Of a DNA stretch of 57,025 nt, positions 8,320 to 18,284 are shown one piece after another. A model generated the notes under the pieces. That model saw only the letters and a list, made by a program, of their open reading frames with translations. It ran no database searches and had not been told where the DNA came from. How positions within the stretch are numbered: position 1 is the stretch's first letter; each line of letters opens with the position of its first letter. Source of the DNA: Vicinamibacteria bacterium (GTDB taxonomy: Bacteria > Acidobacteriota > Vicinamibacteria > Vicinamibacterales > UBA8438); the NCBI GenBank assembly GCA_022820675.1, contig JAJEFC010000080.1:1-57025 (forward strand), read 5' to 3'. The position numbers and the translations under genes are program-made.

Positions 8320-11019
8320 ATGCGACACATCAGAACCGCCGTCTCGATCCTCGTGCTGTCGGTCGCGTCGACCTCCGCCGCCCGCGCGCAGGCACCGGAC
8401 ATCCCGCAGCCGGCCGACTTCTTCGGCTTCGAGATCGGGACCGACGGCGAGCTCGCGCGCTATCCGCGCATCCTCGAGTACCTGCAGCTCCTCGCGGAGC
8501 GCTCGGACCGGATCACCTACGAGCAGCGCGGCACGAGCACCCTGGGCCATCCCTACGTGATGGCCACCATCAGCGCCCCGCGCAACCTCGCGCGCCTCGA
8601 CCGGCTCGTCGAGATCAACCACCGGCTCGGCGACCCGCGCGGCCTGTCGGAGGCCGACGCCACGGCCCTGGCCCGCGAGGGCGTCCCGTTCTACTTCCTC
8701 TACGCGACGATCCACGCGACGGAGGTGGGCACCACCCAGACCCTGATCGAGATCGCCCACCGCCTGGCCACCGAGCGGTCGCCCGAGACCGCCGAGATCC
8801 TCGACAACGTGGTGCTGCTCATGGTGCCGTCGCAGAACCCCGACGGCCAGCACCTCGTCATCGACCACTGGTACGACACCCGCGGCACCGGCTACGACCG
8901 CACCTATCCCGACCTCTACCACCACTACACGGGCCACGACGACAACCGCGACTGGTTCATGTTCACGCAGAAGGAGACCCGGCTCGCCCTCGACATCCAC
9001 CGCGAGCTGAAGCCGCAGGTCACCCACGACATGCACCAGATGGGGCCGAACGGGGCGCGCATGTTCGTGCCCCCGTTCCAGGACCCCCACGACCCCAACA
9101 TCCATCCCCTCCTGCTGCAGGGCCAGGCCCGCATCGGGATGGCGATGGCCGCCGCCCTCGCGGTCGAGAACAAGAGCGGCGTGGTCTACGGCCAGCAGTA
9201 CGACCTGTGGGCGCCGGCGCGGCAGTACATGCTCTACCATGGCCAGCCGCGCATCCTCACCGAGATCGCGAGCGCCCGGCTCGCGGACCCCTACGTGAAC
9301 CCGGCCGGGTCCGACGTGCCCCTCGGCCCCCAGGAGGCCCGCATCAACTTCCCCGTGCCCTACGACCGCGGCGTGTGGCGGCTCGGCGACATCGTCGACT
9401 ACGGGCTCACCGCGGCCTGGGCGGGGCTCACCGAGGTGGCGAGGAACCGCGTCGACTGGATGGCGAACTACTACCGGGTTCACCGCGACTGGACGAGCCG
9501 CGACGAGGCGCCCTGGGCGTTCGTGGTCTCCGCCGATCAGCGTGACCCGTACGCGACGTGGGAGCTGCTCGAGCTGCTGCACACCGGCGAGGTGGAGATA
9601 GACCGCGCCCGCACGCGGTTCACGGCGGGCGGGCGGCGCTTCCCGGCCGGCTCGTGGGTGATCAGGCTCGCCCAGCCCGCCGGCGCGTTCGCCAAGACCA
9701 TGCTCGAGCGGCAGGTCTACCCCGACCTGCGCTACTACCCCGGCGGTCCCCCCATTCCCCCCTACGACGTGACCGCGCAGACCCTGGGGCTGCTGATGGG
9801 GGTCGACGTCGAGCAGATCGACCATCCGGTGCGGGCCGACCTCGTGCGGTGGGAGGATATCCGGCCCGATGTTCCGCCGATGCCGGAGGCGCCCGACTGG
9901 GCCTACGTGGTCGGCCCGGGGTCGAACGCCGGTTTCCTGGCCGCGGCGCGCCTGCAGCGGGCCGGCGTGCCCGTGTACCGCGCGGCCGAGGGGTTCGCGA
10001 GCGGCGGGCGCGAGCATGCCCCGGGGGCCTGGCTCGTTCCGCCCTCTCCCGAGGCGGCCTCGATCCTCGAGACCGTGTCCCGCGAGACGGGGCTCGAGGT
10101 GCACGGCGCCGACGCCGCGCCGCCGGTTCCCGGGTTCCGGCTGCGCTCGCCGACCCGCATCGGCCTGTGGCGGGCCGCCAACAACATGCCGGGCGGCTGG
10201 ATGCGCTGGCTCTTCGAGCAGTACGAGCTGGGGCACCTGGAGGTCTCGTCGCTCGACTTCCGGGGCGACCTCGCGGACCGCTACGACGTCATCGTCCTGC
10301 CGTCGGGCACCACCCGCCGCAGCATCGTGGCCGGCCTCGACCCCGAGCGGCACGACGAGTCGTGGCGCTGGGCCTTCGGGGTCGGAAACGCGGGGTGGCG
10401 GAAGCTCGCCGAGTGGGTGAGGGACGGCGGCACCCTGGTGGCCCTGGGCAGCGCCGTCGGCGCCGCCCGCGCGCTGCTCGACCTGCCCATCGAGCCGGTG
10501 CTGCCGACCGGTGGGCCCCGTTCAGCGGGACCGCCTGAAGACGAGGACGCGCAGCGAGCCCTGCGCGACGCGTTCCGGAGCCCCGCCCGACTGCTCGGGA
10601 CGTTGCGCGACCGGGTCGTCGAGCCGACGTCGCTCTTCTATTCGCCGGGGACGCTGCTGAAGCAGGAGTTCGACCCGCGGCACCCCGTCGCGTTCGGCAT
10701 GCCCGAGCGCTGGCCGGTGTTCTTCCGCTTCGACCAGGCCTACCGGCTGACCCCGAGCTTCGACATCCGGGCCGAGACGGTCTCGCGCTATCCCGACGAA
10801 GAGGACATGGTGGCGAGCGGCTGGCTGCTCGGGGACGAGTGGCTGCGGAACCGCGCCAACGTCGTGGCGTTCGACGTCGGGACCGGCCAGGTGGTGACGA
10901 TGGGCAGCCAGATCGCCTTCCGCACCCAGACCCGCGGTACGTTCAAGCTGCTGTTCAACGCCATCTTCCACGGCCCCGCCGAGCCCGTCGGCCCGGCGGC
11001 GCTGGCCAGGCTGGATTGA
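8320..11019 (+). CDS. Secreted M14-family zinc carboxypeptidase
   Basis: 899 residues from the ATG at 8320, which begins a signal peptide (hydrophobic segment, then AARAQ). The open frame extends further upstream, but that part lacks protein-like composition. The N-terminal 400 residues fit the M14 fold. H132 and E135 in YATIHATEVG form the HxxE zinc pair, and the later THDMHQMG segment offers the third ligand. The long C-terminal half (about 500-899) resembles the glutamine-amidotransferase-like domain that follows M14 domains in large acidobacterial and Bacteroidota peptidases. It probably trims peptides outside the cytoplasm. It is divergent from the LRR metalloprotease; a shared role in scavenging protein is an inference. 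Confidence 0.85.
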   Translation: MRHIRTAVSILVLSVASTSAARAQAPDIPQPADFFGFEIGTDGELARYPRILEYLQLLAERSDRITYEQRGTSTLGHPYVMATISAPRNLARLDRLVEINHRLGDPRGLSEADATALAREGVPFYFLYATIHATEVGTTQTLIEIAHRLATERSPETAEILDNVVLLMVPSQNPDGQHLVIDHWYDTRGTGYDRTYPDLYHHYTGHDDNRDWFMFTQKETRLALDIHRELKPQVTHDMHQMGPNGARMFVPPFQDPHDPNIHPLLLQGQARIGMAMAAALAVENKSGVVYGQQYDLWAPARQYMLYHGQPRILTEIASARLADPYVNPAGSDVPLGPQEARINFPVPYDRGVWRLGDIVDYGLTAAWAGLTEVARNRVDWMANYYRVHRDWTSRDEAPWAFVVSADQRDPYATWELLELLHTGEVEIDRARTRFTAGGRRFPAGSWVIRLAQPAGAFAKTMLERQVYPDLRYYPGGPPIPPYDVTAQTLGLLMGVDVEQIDHPVRADLVRWEDIRPDVPPMPEAPDWAYVVGPGSNAGFLAAARLQRAGVPVYRAAEGFASGGREHAPGAWLVPPSPEAASILETVSRETGLEVHGADAAPPVPGFRLRSPTRIGLWRAANNMPGGWMRWLFEQYELGHLEVSSLDFRGDLADRYDVIVLPSGTTRRSIVAGLDPERHDESWRWAFGVGNAGWRKLAEWVRDGGTLVALGSAVGAARALLDLPIEPVLPTGGPRSAGPPEDEDAQRALRDAFRSPARLLGTLRDRVVEPTSLFYSPGTLLKQEFDPRHPVAFGMPERWPVFFRFDQAYRLTPSFDIRAETVSRYPDEEDMVASGWLLGDEWLRNRANVVAFDVGTGQVVTMGSQIAFRTQTRGTFKLLFNAIFHGPAEPVGPAALARLD

Positions 11020-11416
11020 CGATTGCCGGTGCAGGCACCCGAGGTGAGCCCGCGGTGCCGTGGCAGGCGCCCCGTACGCCATCCCCCTGAATTCCATGCG
11101 GAATTCCTCTGGCTGTTCGGGACCGTGAAGACGCCGCGGCATCCAGGAAGGTCGGTCGGTCCGGGCCTGCGCCGCATCGAAGCGTGCAGTACAAGTCGTG
11201 TGGCGGGATGGGGTTCCCGCGGCTTGTCACACGGCAAGACGACGTCGTTCAGCGTCCGGCCCAGAATTCCGAACCTTGGTTCACGAGGCGATCGAAGCGG
11301 CTCTCGTTCGTGTCTTCGGACCTGCTCGCGATCCGGGTGTCGGTGAGATTCGCGAAGGAACACCAGACCAACCGCAAGTTCCGCCGGCGGCGATCCGTCG
11401 GCCTGGAGGATAGAGA
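11020..11416. other. Intergenic region with two inverted repeats
   Basis: No gene seen. GAATTCC and GGAATTC around a 4-nt loop form a 7-bp inverted repeat at 11089-11106. A larger element at 11197-11233 has an inner GCGGGA/TCCCGC stem nested in CGTGTG/CACACG. Neither is followed by a T-tract. The promoter of the downstream oxidation gene is presumably in the last 150 bp. Confidence 0.4.
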
Positions 11417-13525
11417 ATGCCCGGTTCGATCGCGCTGGAACGCCGCGGCGACGTCGCGCTGCTGCGTCTCGACAACCCCCCCGTCAACGGCCTCAGCTTC
11501 GCCATGCGCGCCGCCCTCGGCGAACGGATGGCGGAGGTGCTGGCCGACGACTCCGTCGCCGCCGTCGTCATCTGCGGCGCGGGCCGGATGTTCTGCGGGG
11601 GGGCCGACATCCGCGAGTTCAGCGCCCCGCCGCCCCCCGGCGCCGCGCACCTGCCCGCGATCCTCGACGACATCGAGGCGTCGCCGAAGCCGGTGGTCGC
11701 GGCCATCCACGGCGTCGCCGCCGGCGGCGGCATGGAGCTGGCCCTGGCGTGCCACGTGCGGCTCGCCGCGCCGGGCACCAGACTCGGGCTGCCGGAGGTG
11801 ACCCTGGGCATCCTGCCCGGCGCCGGCGGCACCCAGCGCATGCCCCGGCTCGTCGGGGTCGAAGCCGCGCTGGACGTGATCGTGGGCGGCAAGCTCCATC
11901 CGGTGGACAAGGCGGTGGCGCTGGGCTTCGCCGACGAGCGCGTCGAGGGCGACCTGGAGGAGACGGCGGTCGCGCGCGCGCGCGAGCTCGCGGCGAGCGG
12001 CGAGCCGCTCAGGCGCGCCTCGCAACTGACCGAGCACCTGGAGGCGGCGCGCGGCCGACCGGAGATCTTCGACGAGTTCCGCAAGAAGATGGCGAAGCGC
12101 GCGCGCGGCTTCGACGCGCCCTACGCCTGCGTCGACTGCGTGGAGACGGCGCTGACCCTGCCCTACCCCGAGGCGCTGAAGAACGAGCGCACCGTCTTCC
12201 AGCGCCTGCGCGCGTCGGACCAGTCCGCGGCGCAGCGCCACGCGTTCTTCGCCGAGCGCGAGGTCGCCAAGATCCCCGACGTGCCGAAGGACACGCCCGC
12301 GCGGCCCGTCGCGTCGGCGGCGGTCGTCGGCTGCGGCACGATGGGCGGCGGCATCGCCATGAGCCTCGCCAACGCGGGCCTGCCCGTCACCGTGCTCGAA
12401 TCGTCGCAGGACGCCCTCGACCGCGGGCTCGCCACCGTCCGCCGGAACTACGCCGCCACCGTGTCGAAGGGCCGGCTGTCGCAGGCGGAGATGGACGCGC
12501 GCCTCGCCCGCATCACCCCCACCCTCGACTACGCGGACCTCGGCGCCGCGGACATCGCCATCGAGGCGGTGTTCGAGGAGATGCCCCTCAAGAAGGAGGT
12601 CTTCGCCAGGCTCGACCAGGTGTGCAGGCCCGACGCAATCCTCGCCACCAACACCTCGACCCTCGACGTCGACGCCATCGCCGCCGCCACGTCACGGCCC
12701 GAACAGGTCGTCGGCACCCACTTCTTCAGCCCCGCCAACGTCATGCGCCTGATGGAGAACGTGCGCGGCGCCCGGACCTCGCCGGAGACCATCGCCACCG
12801 TCATGAAGCTGTCGAAGACCCTCGGCAAGATCGGCGTGCTGGTCGGCGTGTGCGACGGCTTCGTCGGCAACCGGATGCTCTACGCCTACCGCCGCCAGGC
12901 CGACTTCCTCCTCGAGGAGGGCGCGCTGCCCCCGCAGATCGACCGCGTCGTCCACGACTTCGGCATGCCGATGGGACCGTACCAGATGAACGACCTCACC
13001 GGCCTCGACGTGAGCTGGCGCGTCCGCAAGGCGCAGGCGGCGACTCGCCCCGCCCACCTGCGCTACTCGCCCATCGCCGACCGCGTCTGCGAGATGGGGC
13101 GCTACGGCCAGAAGACCGGCGCCGGCTGGTACCGCTACGAGCCCGGCAGCCGCGTGCCGATCCCCGACCCCGTCATCGACGAGCTCATCGCCAGCGTCTC
13201 GTCCGAGCTCGGCATCGAGCGCCGCGCGGTGTCCGACGACGATATCGTCCCCCGGCTCTTCTACCCCCTCGTCAACGAGGGCGCGAAGATCCTCGACGAG
13301 GGCCTCGCCCTGCGCGCCAGCGACATCGACGTCATCTGGATGCACGGCTACGGCTTCCCCCGCTACCGCGGCGGCCCCATGTTCTGGGCCGACCTGGTGG
13401 GACTGAGGACCGTCTACGACACCATGAGCCGGCTCCACGACGAGCACGGCGAGTGGCTCGAGCCGGCGCCGCTACTGAAGCGGCTCGCCGAACAGGGCAA
13501 GGGCTTCGCCGACTGGGCGAAGTGA
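11417..13525 (+). CDS. fadJ: Bifunctional enoyl-CoA hydratase / 3-hydroxyacyl-CoA dehydrogenase
   Basis: A 702-residue multifunctional beta-oxidation enzyme. The N-terminal crotonase domain (about 1-190) shows the oxyanion-hole region GGADIREF and the two catalytic glutamates, E107 in GGMELALACH and E127 in LPEVTLGI. A Rossmann domain follows at about 300-480, with the NAD-binding GCGTMGGGIA (about 306-315) and the dehydrogenase histidine in GTHFFSPANVM (about 435). Two C-terminal dehydrogenase domains complete it. It hydrates enoyl-CoA and oxidises the product to 3-ketoacyl-CoA. No thiolase is adjacent. GGAGGA at 11405-11410 is a well-placed ribosome binding site. The overall form is closer to FadJ or peroxisomal-type enzymes, so the symbol is by family. 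Confidence 0.92.
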   Translation: MPGSIALERRGDVALLRLDNPPVNGLSFAMRAALGERMAEVLADDSVAAVVICGAGRMFCGGADIREFSAPPPPGAAHLPAILDDIEASPKPVVAAIHGVAAGGGMELALACHVRLAAPGTRLGLPEVTLGILPGAGGTQRMPRLVGVEAALDVIVGGKLHPVDKAVALGFADERVEGDLEETAVARARELAASGEPLRRASQLTEHLEAARGRPEIFDEFRKKMAKRARGFDAPYACVDCVETALTLPYPEALKNERTVFQRLRASDQSAAQRHAFFAEREVAKIPDVPKDTPARPVASAAVVGCGTMGGGIAMSLANAGLPVTVLESSQDALDRGLATVRRNYAATVSKGRLSQAEMDARLARITPTLDYADLGAADIAIEAVFEEMPLKKEVFARLDQVCRPDAILATNTSTLDVDAIAAATSRPEQVVGTHFFSPANVMRLMENVRGARTSPETIATVMKLSKTLGKIGVLVGVCDGFVGNRMLYAYRRQADFLLEEGALPPQIDRVVHDFGMPMGPYQMNDLTGLDVSWRVRKAQAATRPAHLRYSPIADRVCEMGRYGQKTGAGWYRYEPGSRVPIPDPVIDELIASVSSELGIERRAVSDDDIVPRLFYPLVNEGAKILDEGLALRASDIDVIWMHGYGFPRYRGGPMFWADLVGLRTVYDTMSRLHDEHGEWLEPAPLLKRLAEQGKGFADWAK

Positions 13526-13784
13526 CGACTCTCGTGTGGGCCGTGCGGGCCCCGGCACGGCACCCGAGCTCCTTCTCAGGTTCCCCCGACGACAAGCCGC
13601 CTGCTTGCGTCCCGCGAGGAGCCAGCACGGCCTCAGTCTGCGCGAGGGGTGCCGTCATCCGCAGCACGTCCATCGTTTTCTCGGCGCGAGTCGGGCGGGT
13701 AGCCGCACATGTTCAGGCTCCGCGCGTGCGGCTGCGACCTTATGACTGGAGCGCAGGATGAATCTGTACGGAGATAAGACATGA

Positions 13785-13790
13785 TAAGAT
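13785..13790 (+). promoter_or_regulatory. Putative -10 element of a leaderless AAA+ ATPase gene
   Basis: TAAGAT lies 9 nt before the ATG at 13800 in a locally AT-rich stretch. No good -35 is visible. The spacing would place the transcription start at or next to the start codon. Confidence 0.35.
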
Positions 13791-13799
13791 TTGTCAATC

Positions 13800-14963
13800 A
13801 TGGACCGTCTCCAGAACCCGTACCAGCCGGGCGCGGGCACGCGCCCGCCGGCCTTGATCGGCCGCGACGAGTTGATCGACGGGTTCGGCGTGTCCCTGCG
13901 ACGGACGTTGACCGGCAGGTCCGGCAAGAGCTGCATGCTCGTCGGCCTGCGAGGCGTCGGCAAGACGGTGCTCCTGAACCGATTCGCCGAGATCGCGGAA
14001 GCCGAGGGCGTGAAGGTCGGGTTCATCGAGGCGCCCGAGAACGGGGACTTCCGCACGCTGCTGGCGGTTCGGCTGCGGAGGATCCTGCTCGAGTGGAACA
14101 GCCGCCTCAGCCGGGCGGTCACCACCGCGCTCGGCGTGCTCAAGTCGTTCACGCTGAAGCTGCCGGGCGGGGCATCAATCGCCGTCGGCGTGGATGCCCT
14201 CGCCGGGCGGGCCGATTCGGGGTTGCTGGCGGAGGACCTGACCGATCTCCTCGTTGCGGCCGGCGAGGCCGCCGGCGCCTGCGATTCCGGCCTGATGGTG
14301 GCGGTCGACGAGGTCCAGTACCTGTCCGGCGACGAGCTCGCCGCTCTCGTTACGGCCATCCACCGGACGACGCAGCTCGGACTGCCGGTCCTCCTGACCG
14401 GCGCCGGACTGCCTCAACTGCCGGCCCTGGTCGGCGCCGCCCGGTCCTACGCCGAGCGGCTCTTCGAGTTCCCTGCCGTGAGCTCGCTGCCGCCGGAGGA
14501 AGCCGCCGCCGCCATCGCCATTCCGGCCGGCGAGCTCGGCGTCGAGCTGACCCCTGCCGCGGTGGACCGTGTCGTGACGGAATCCGGCGGCTACCCCTAC
14601 TTCCTGCAGGAGTGGGGCCATCACGTCTGGAACGCGGCGCCGGCGAACCCGATTACCGACGACGACGTCAACGCGGCCCGATCGAGCGTCATCGATACGC
14701 TCGACCGCGACTTCTTCCGCGTCCGGTTCGACCGGTTGACACCCAAGGAGAAGGACTACCTCCGCGCGATGGCGGTTCTCGGGCCCGGCCGCCATCGCTC
14801 CGGCGACATCGCGGCCGCGCTCGGGGTCAAGGTCGAATCGGTCGCTCCGCGCCGATCCGGTCTCATCGCCAAGGGCATTATCTACAGCCCGGCGCACGGG
14901 GACACCGCGTTCACGGTTCCGCTGTTCGATCAGTTCCTGCTGAGAGCCATGCCGGACCGCTGA
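13800..14963 (+). CDS. AAA+ ATPase (ORC/Cdc6-like, 'ATP-binding protein' type)
   Basis: 387 residues from the ATG at 13800, chosen because MDRLQNPYQPGAG matches the conserved N-terminus of this family and because of the leaderless -10; a TTG at 13791 is an alternative. Walker A is VGLRGVGKT (about 48-56) and Walker B is LMVAVDEVQ (about 167). Sensor-like TGAGLP follows. The C-terminal region carries a winged-helix-like segment with GDIAAALGVKVESV. Such ATPases are scattered in bacterial and archaeal genomes, often in accessory DNA, and their role is not established. It stands alone here. Confidence 0.8.
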   Translation: MDRLQNPYQPGAGTRPPALIGRDELIDGFGVSLRRTLTGRSGKSCMLVGLRGVGKTVLLNRFAEIAEAEGVKVGFIEAPENGDFRTLLAVRLRRILLEWNSRLSRAVTTALGVLKSFTLKLPGGASIAVGVDALAGRADSGLLAEDLTDLLVAAGEAAGACDSGLMVAVDEVQYLSGDELAALVTAIHRTTQLGLPVLLTGAGLPQLPALVGAARSYAERLFEFPAVSSLPPEEAAAAIAIPAGELGVELTPAAVDRVVTESGGYPYFLQEWGHHVWNAAPANPITDDDVNAARSSVIDTLDRDFFRVRFDRLTPKEKDYLRAMAVLGPGRHRSGDIAAALGVKVESVAPRRSGLIAKGIIYSPAHGDTAFTVPLFDQFLLRAMPDR

Positions 14964-15570
14964 GGTCCGCCTGCCGCCGAACCGAGACCCGGCCCGGGTC
15001 GCCCGGCGGTGGCCTACCGGTTCAGCACCAAGTCGTCCGGGATGATGCGTTGCCGATCCCGTTCGATGAGCACGACCGACCCCTGATAGCCTTACGCCTT
15101 CCCCCGCATCGTTCGCCGCCCGGTCTCCGAGGTCAACACGGCCGACGTGCTGGAGATCCCGCCTTCGTCGTAGCGGCTTCGTGGCAGCCACCCCGATGCG
15201 ATCACAACGTCACGCCGCCGCCCATGTGCACCGAGTGCGACGCCTCGCCGCCGAATGCCGAGCCGCCCCGCCGCGCCCCCTCGACCCGCACGTCGAAGCA
15301 CCGGTCCACCGTCCGGCGTCACCGCCGACGCGCCCGGGTGGGCCCATCGCCGCCGACGCCACCCCGCGTACGGCGTTCCCGTGCCCCGGCTGCCGGTCCC
15401 GCCATCAGACCCTTGGCCACTGCCGAAGACAGATCCGTGCCGGACAGCGGGCCGTGGCCCGCCCGAGTTGGAGGCAGCCGACGGTCACGAGCCCGACGCG
15501 AGTATCGTGCGCTGCCGGCGGCTGAACCGTCGCAGTTGCAGAGAATCGGCCAGCTTGCCACAATAGCGAG
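14964..15570. other. Intergenic region carrying one copy of a dispersed 60-bp repeat
   Basis: No credible gene. Positions about 15034-15092 match 18285-18345, on the same strand. On the minus strand this copy could encode a short tail (VVLIERDRQRIIPDDL) with no visible gene body. The rest is proline- and arginine-coding shadow. CACAAT at 15559-15564, 6 nt before the next ATG, may be a -10 for the DUF4145 gene. Confidence 0.45.
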
Positions 15571-16242
15571 ATGTCTCCGGGTGAGCCGAAGAGCGTTAGC
15601 GGCCACTGTCCGAGTTGCGGCAGCGGATGCAAAGCGTACGTCCGAGGCGAACACGCGGTCCACTCGACCGACCCGGATGACGGAATCTCCGCGAGAGAGG
15701 TCGGGATGGTTCTGGAGTGCTGTGGATGCGAGCGGATTTACTTCCGAAAGGACTTCTGGCTCTCCGAATGGGAGGGTGTCGAGACATCGTACTGGCCCGC
15801 GCCGGTCCGGCGCCAACGTCCGACCTGGCTCGAGAAGATTGAAGCGTCCGAACGCAATCTCGGCATGCTCTTGGACGAAATGTATACGGCTTTGAACAAC
15901 GACCTTCGTGTACTCACCGCCATCGCCGCGCGGACCGTCTTGGACCGCGCATCACAACTGCTCGGAGTTGACCCCGCGACTGATTTCAAAGAGAAGCTAC
16001 GTTGTCTCTGTGCCGACGGCAGAATAGGCTTGGACGAAAAGGAGACTTTGAAGCTTCTTGTGGACGCCGGAAGCGCCGCCGCTCATCGCGGTTGGCGACC
16101 GACAGTCGACGAAATCGGCACGATGGTCGGAGTTGTAGAGACCTTCATCCATCGTTCATTCGTCCTACGCGGCGGAATTGAGAAGCTCGGAGCTTCCCTG
16201 CCAGCTCGGCCGAAAAGACGGCCAAAAGGAGTAGGCGCATGA
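15571..16242 (+). CDS. DUF4145-domain protein with N-terminal zinc-ribbon-like cysteines
   Basis: 223 residues. The N-terminus has CPSCGSGC and later CCGCERIYF, a pattern typical of DUF4145 proteins and likely to bind zinc. The helical second half (about 85-190, with AIAARTVLDRASQLLG and GSAAAHRGWRP) is the core of the domain. DUF4145 occurs in or near restriction and defence loci, as a stand-alone protein or fused to HsdR-type helicases; its activity is unknown. The gene is less GC-rich than its neighbours, suggesting transfer. Its TGA overlaps the ATG of the Sel1-repeat gene (ATGA), so the two should be co-translated. Confidence 0.8.
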   Translation: MSPGEPKSVSGHCPSCGSGCKAYVRGEHAVHSTDPDDGISAREVGMVLECCGCERIYFRKDFWLSEWEGVETSYWPAPVRRQRPTWLEKIEASERNLGMLLDEMYTALNNDLRVLTAIAARTVLDRASQLLGVDPATDFKEKLRCLCADGRIGLDEKETLKLLVDAGSAAAHRGWRPTVDEIGTMVGVVETFIHRSFVLRGGIEKLGASLPARPKRRPKGVGA

Positions 16243-17364
16243 GTCACCACGCCTTGGGTGCCGCCGCTGTCGCTGCGGTCCTCAGCCTCCCGGTGCTTGG
16301 TCCACCGGTCCAGGCTCAGGACACATGGACAACACAGGAACTTGCCGAGTTGCGGGCCCGAGCGGAGGCGGGCGACGCCAGCGCCCAGTACTACCTCGGG
16401 GACAGGTACGACATCGGTTTGGATGTGCCGGAGGACAAAGCTGAAGCCGTCCGGTGGTTCCGGTTGGCCGCCGAACAGGGTTACGCCCGTGCTCAGGTCA
16501 TGCTCGGATGGATGTACCGCTTCGGCGAGGGCGTGCCACAGAATTACGCGGAAGCCGTCCGGTGGTACCGACTTGCTGCGGAGCAGGGCCATGCCCGTGG
16601 CCAGTTCCACCTCGGGCTCATGTACGGCAACGGTCGGGGAGTGCCGGAGGACGACGCTGAAGCCGCCCGGTGGTTCCGCCTGTTCGCCGAGCAGGGCACC
16701 GCCGGCGACCAGTTCCTTCTCGGGTCCATGTACGCCGATGGTGAGGTTGTGGCGCAGGATTACGTTGAAGCCGTTCGGTGGTTCCGGTTGGCCGCCGAGC
16801 AGGGGTACGCTGACGCCCAGACTGAACCTCGGGCTCATGTACGGCGACGGTGAGGGCGTGCCGGAAGACGACGTGGAGGCCGCCCGGTGGTATCGGCTGG
16901 CTGCCGAGCAGGGCAACGCCCGCGCCCAATTCAGCCTCGGGGTTAGGTACGGCAATGGCGAGGGCGTGCCGCAGGATTACTCTGAAGCCGTGCGGTGGTA
17001 CCGCTTGGCTGCCGAGCAGGGTAGCGCCAGCGCACAGCACAACCTCGGAGTTGCGTACGACGCCGGCGAGGGCGTACCGCAGGATTACTCTGAAGCCGTG
17101 CGGTGGTACCGCTTGGCTGCCGAGCAGGGTAGCGCCAGCGCCCATTTCAACCTCGGGCGCCTCTATGCCTACGGTCAAGGCGTGCACCAGGACTATGTCG
17201 AAGCCCACATGTGGTTGAACATCGCCGCCGCCCGATTGTCCGGCGGGAATCGCGAGCGGGCAGTAGCTGTGCGCGATCGTGTAGCCGAGCAGATGACGCC
17301 AATAGACCTCAGCGAAGCGCAACGTCGCGCGCGGGAGTGGCACGCGGCGCATTTGGAACCCTGA
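16239..17364 (+). pseudogene. Secreted Sel1-repeat protein gene with a +1 frameshift
   Basis: The first frame encodes a signal peptide (about 1-27, ending VQAQ) and four Sel1 repeats of 36 residues, then breaks after AEQGYADAQ at about 16821-16824. There, four bases (ACTG) stand where one codon is expected before the next NLG. The following frame continues with four more repeats and a typical C-terminal helix to 17364. The intact protein would be about 374 residues. Sel1 proteins mediate protein-protein contacts, often in the periplasm. Repeats near 16960-17040 and 17068-17148 are nearly identical, showing recent expansion. The break could be a real mutation, an assembly error or slippage. 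Confidence 0.82.
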
Positions 17365-17581
17365 CGAAGATGCGTGGTGGTGGCCGAACGCAGGTGCCAG
17401 CGGCTCGTGGTGCGCGCCCGGTCGCCGGTAGCGAGGTTTCGACCGAGGCGAGCAGCCCGTAGAGCCGACGCCGCCGGTCCGCCCGCGGTTCGATCGCGAC
17501 GACGGCCGCGCCCACGACTCCCCGTCCGCGAGGATGCGCGACCGGCCGTAGCGTGCATCGCGTCGTACGGCTCGGCCGAGG

Positions 17582-17839
17582 TCAGGCGGCCCGCCTCCGC
17601 CGTTCGCGCGCCAGATCGTATGCCGCCTGCAGCCGCATCCAGTGGCTCGCGTTGCTCCACCCGATGCGTTCCAGCGCCAGCGCCATCGCCGGCGAAATCC
17701 CCGCCTTGCCGTTCAGCAGCCGCGACAGCGCCTGGCGCGTGCAACCCAGGCGCGACGCGGCCTCGGTGACGGTCAGGCCGCTCGCCTGCACGTCGTCGCG
17801 CAGCGTCTCCCCAGGATGGCACGGGTTCAGCATCGTCAT
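17582..17839 (-). CDS. higA: HigA-family antitoxin (XRE helix-turn-helix)
   Basis: 85 residues beginning MTMLNPCHPGETLRDDV, the classic HigA opening. A helix-turn-helix follows at about 24-60 (TVTEAASRLGCTRQALSRLLNG), then WSNASHWMRLQAAYDL. It is preceded on its strand by the HigB toxin gene, with 20 bp between them, giving the toxin-first order typical of higBA. It should neutralise HigB and repress the operon. Length is normal and no damage is seen. Confidence 0.9.
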   Translation of the reverse strand: MTMLNPCHPGETLRDDVQASGLTVTEAASRLGCTRQALSRLLNGKAGISPAMALALERIGWSNASHWMRLQAAYDLARERRRRAA

Positions 17840-17859
17840 TGCATCGGCTCCTCGGCAGC

Positions 17860-18135
17860 TCAGTGATAGTCCACCAAGTCCACGTCCACGACTTCATTGT
17901 GCTCGAACCGGAACACGACACGCCAGTTGCCGGAAACGCGGATGCTCCACTGGCCCGCCCGGTCGCCCTGCAGCGGATGCAGCCGGTAGCCGGGCCGCGT
18001 GCCGACGTCCTCCGGGCGCTGTGCTCCGTCGAGCACCGTCAGGATGCGGCGCAGCCGGGCGACCAGGACGGTCGGCACCCGCGCTGGCCGATCCTGTTCG
18101 GCCAGCGCCCGCAGCCCCTTGTGCCTGATCCGCAT
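17860..18135 (-). CDS. higB: HigB-family ribosome-dependent mRNA endonuclease toxin
   Basis: 91 residues. The beginning MRIRHKGLRAL, the middle GYRLHPLQGDRAGQWSIRVSGNWRVVFRF and the final VDLVDYH match HigB toxins of the RelE/ParE fold, which cleave mRNA on the ribosome. The frame stays open far upstream, antisense to the quinoprotein gene, but only this last part has toxin sequence; the ATG at 18133-18135 gives the normal family length. It is followed by higA. Confidence 0.88.
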   Translation of the reverse strand: MRIRHKGLRALAEQDRPARVPTVLVARLRRILTVLDGAQRPEDVGTRPGYRLHPLQGDRAGQWSIRVSGNWRVVFRFEHNEVVDVDLVDYH

Positions 18136-18284
18136 CGACCCGTCGTCGCCCGCAACGACCGCGGGCCGGCATGTCCGACCAGCGCCCCTCACCGCCCCGC
18201 GGGCTCGACCGACCCGGTCCCGCCCCCACTCAATCCGGCAGGAGCCCGCGCCCCTCCTCGGCGCGGACCCTCGGTCCGGGGTAT

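Noticed and set aside
11089..11106. GAATTCC/GGAATTC hairpin as a terminator
   Set aside because: Short AT-containing stem with no T-tract, 70 bp after the peptidase gene; kept only as an inverted repeat.
16380..17200. CRISPR or satellite repeats
   Set aside because: The 108-bp periodicity is in-frame Sel1 coding sequence.
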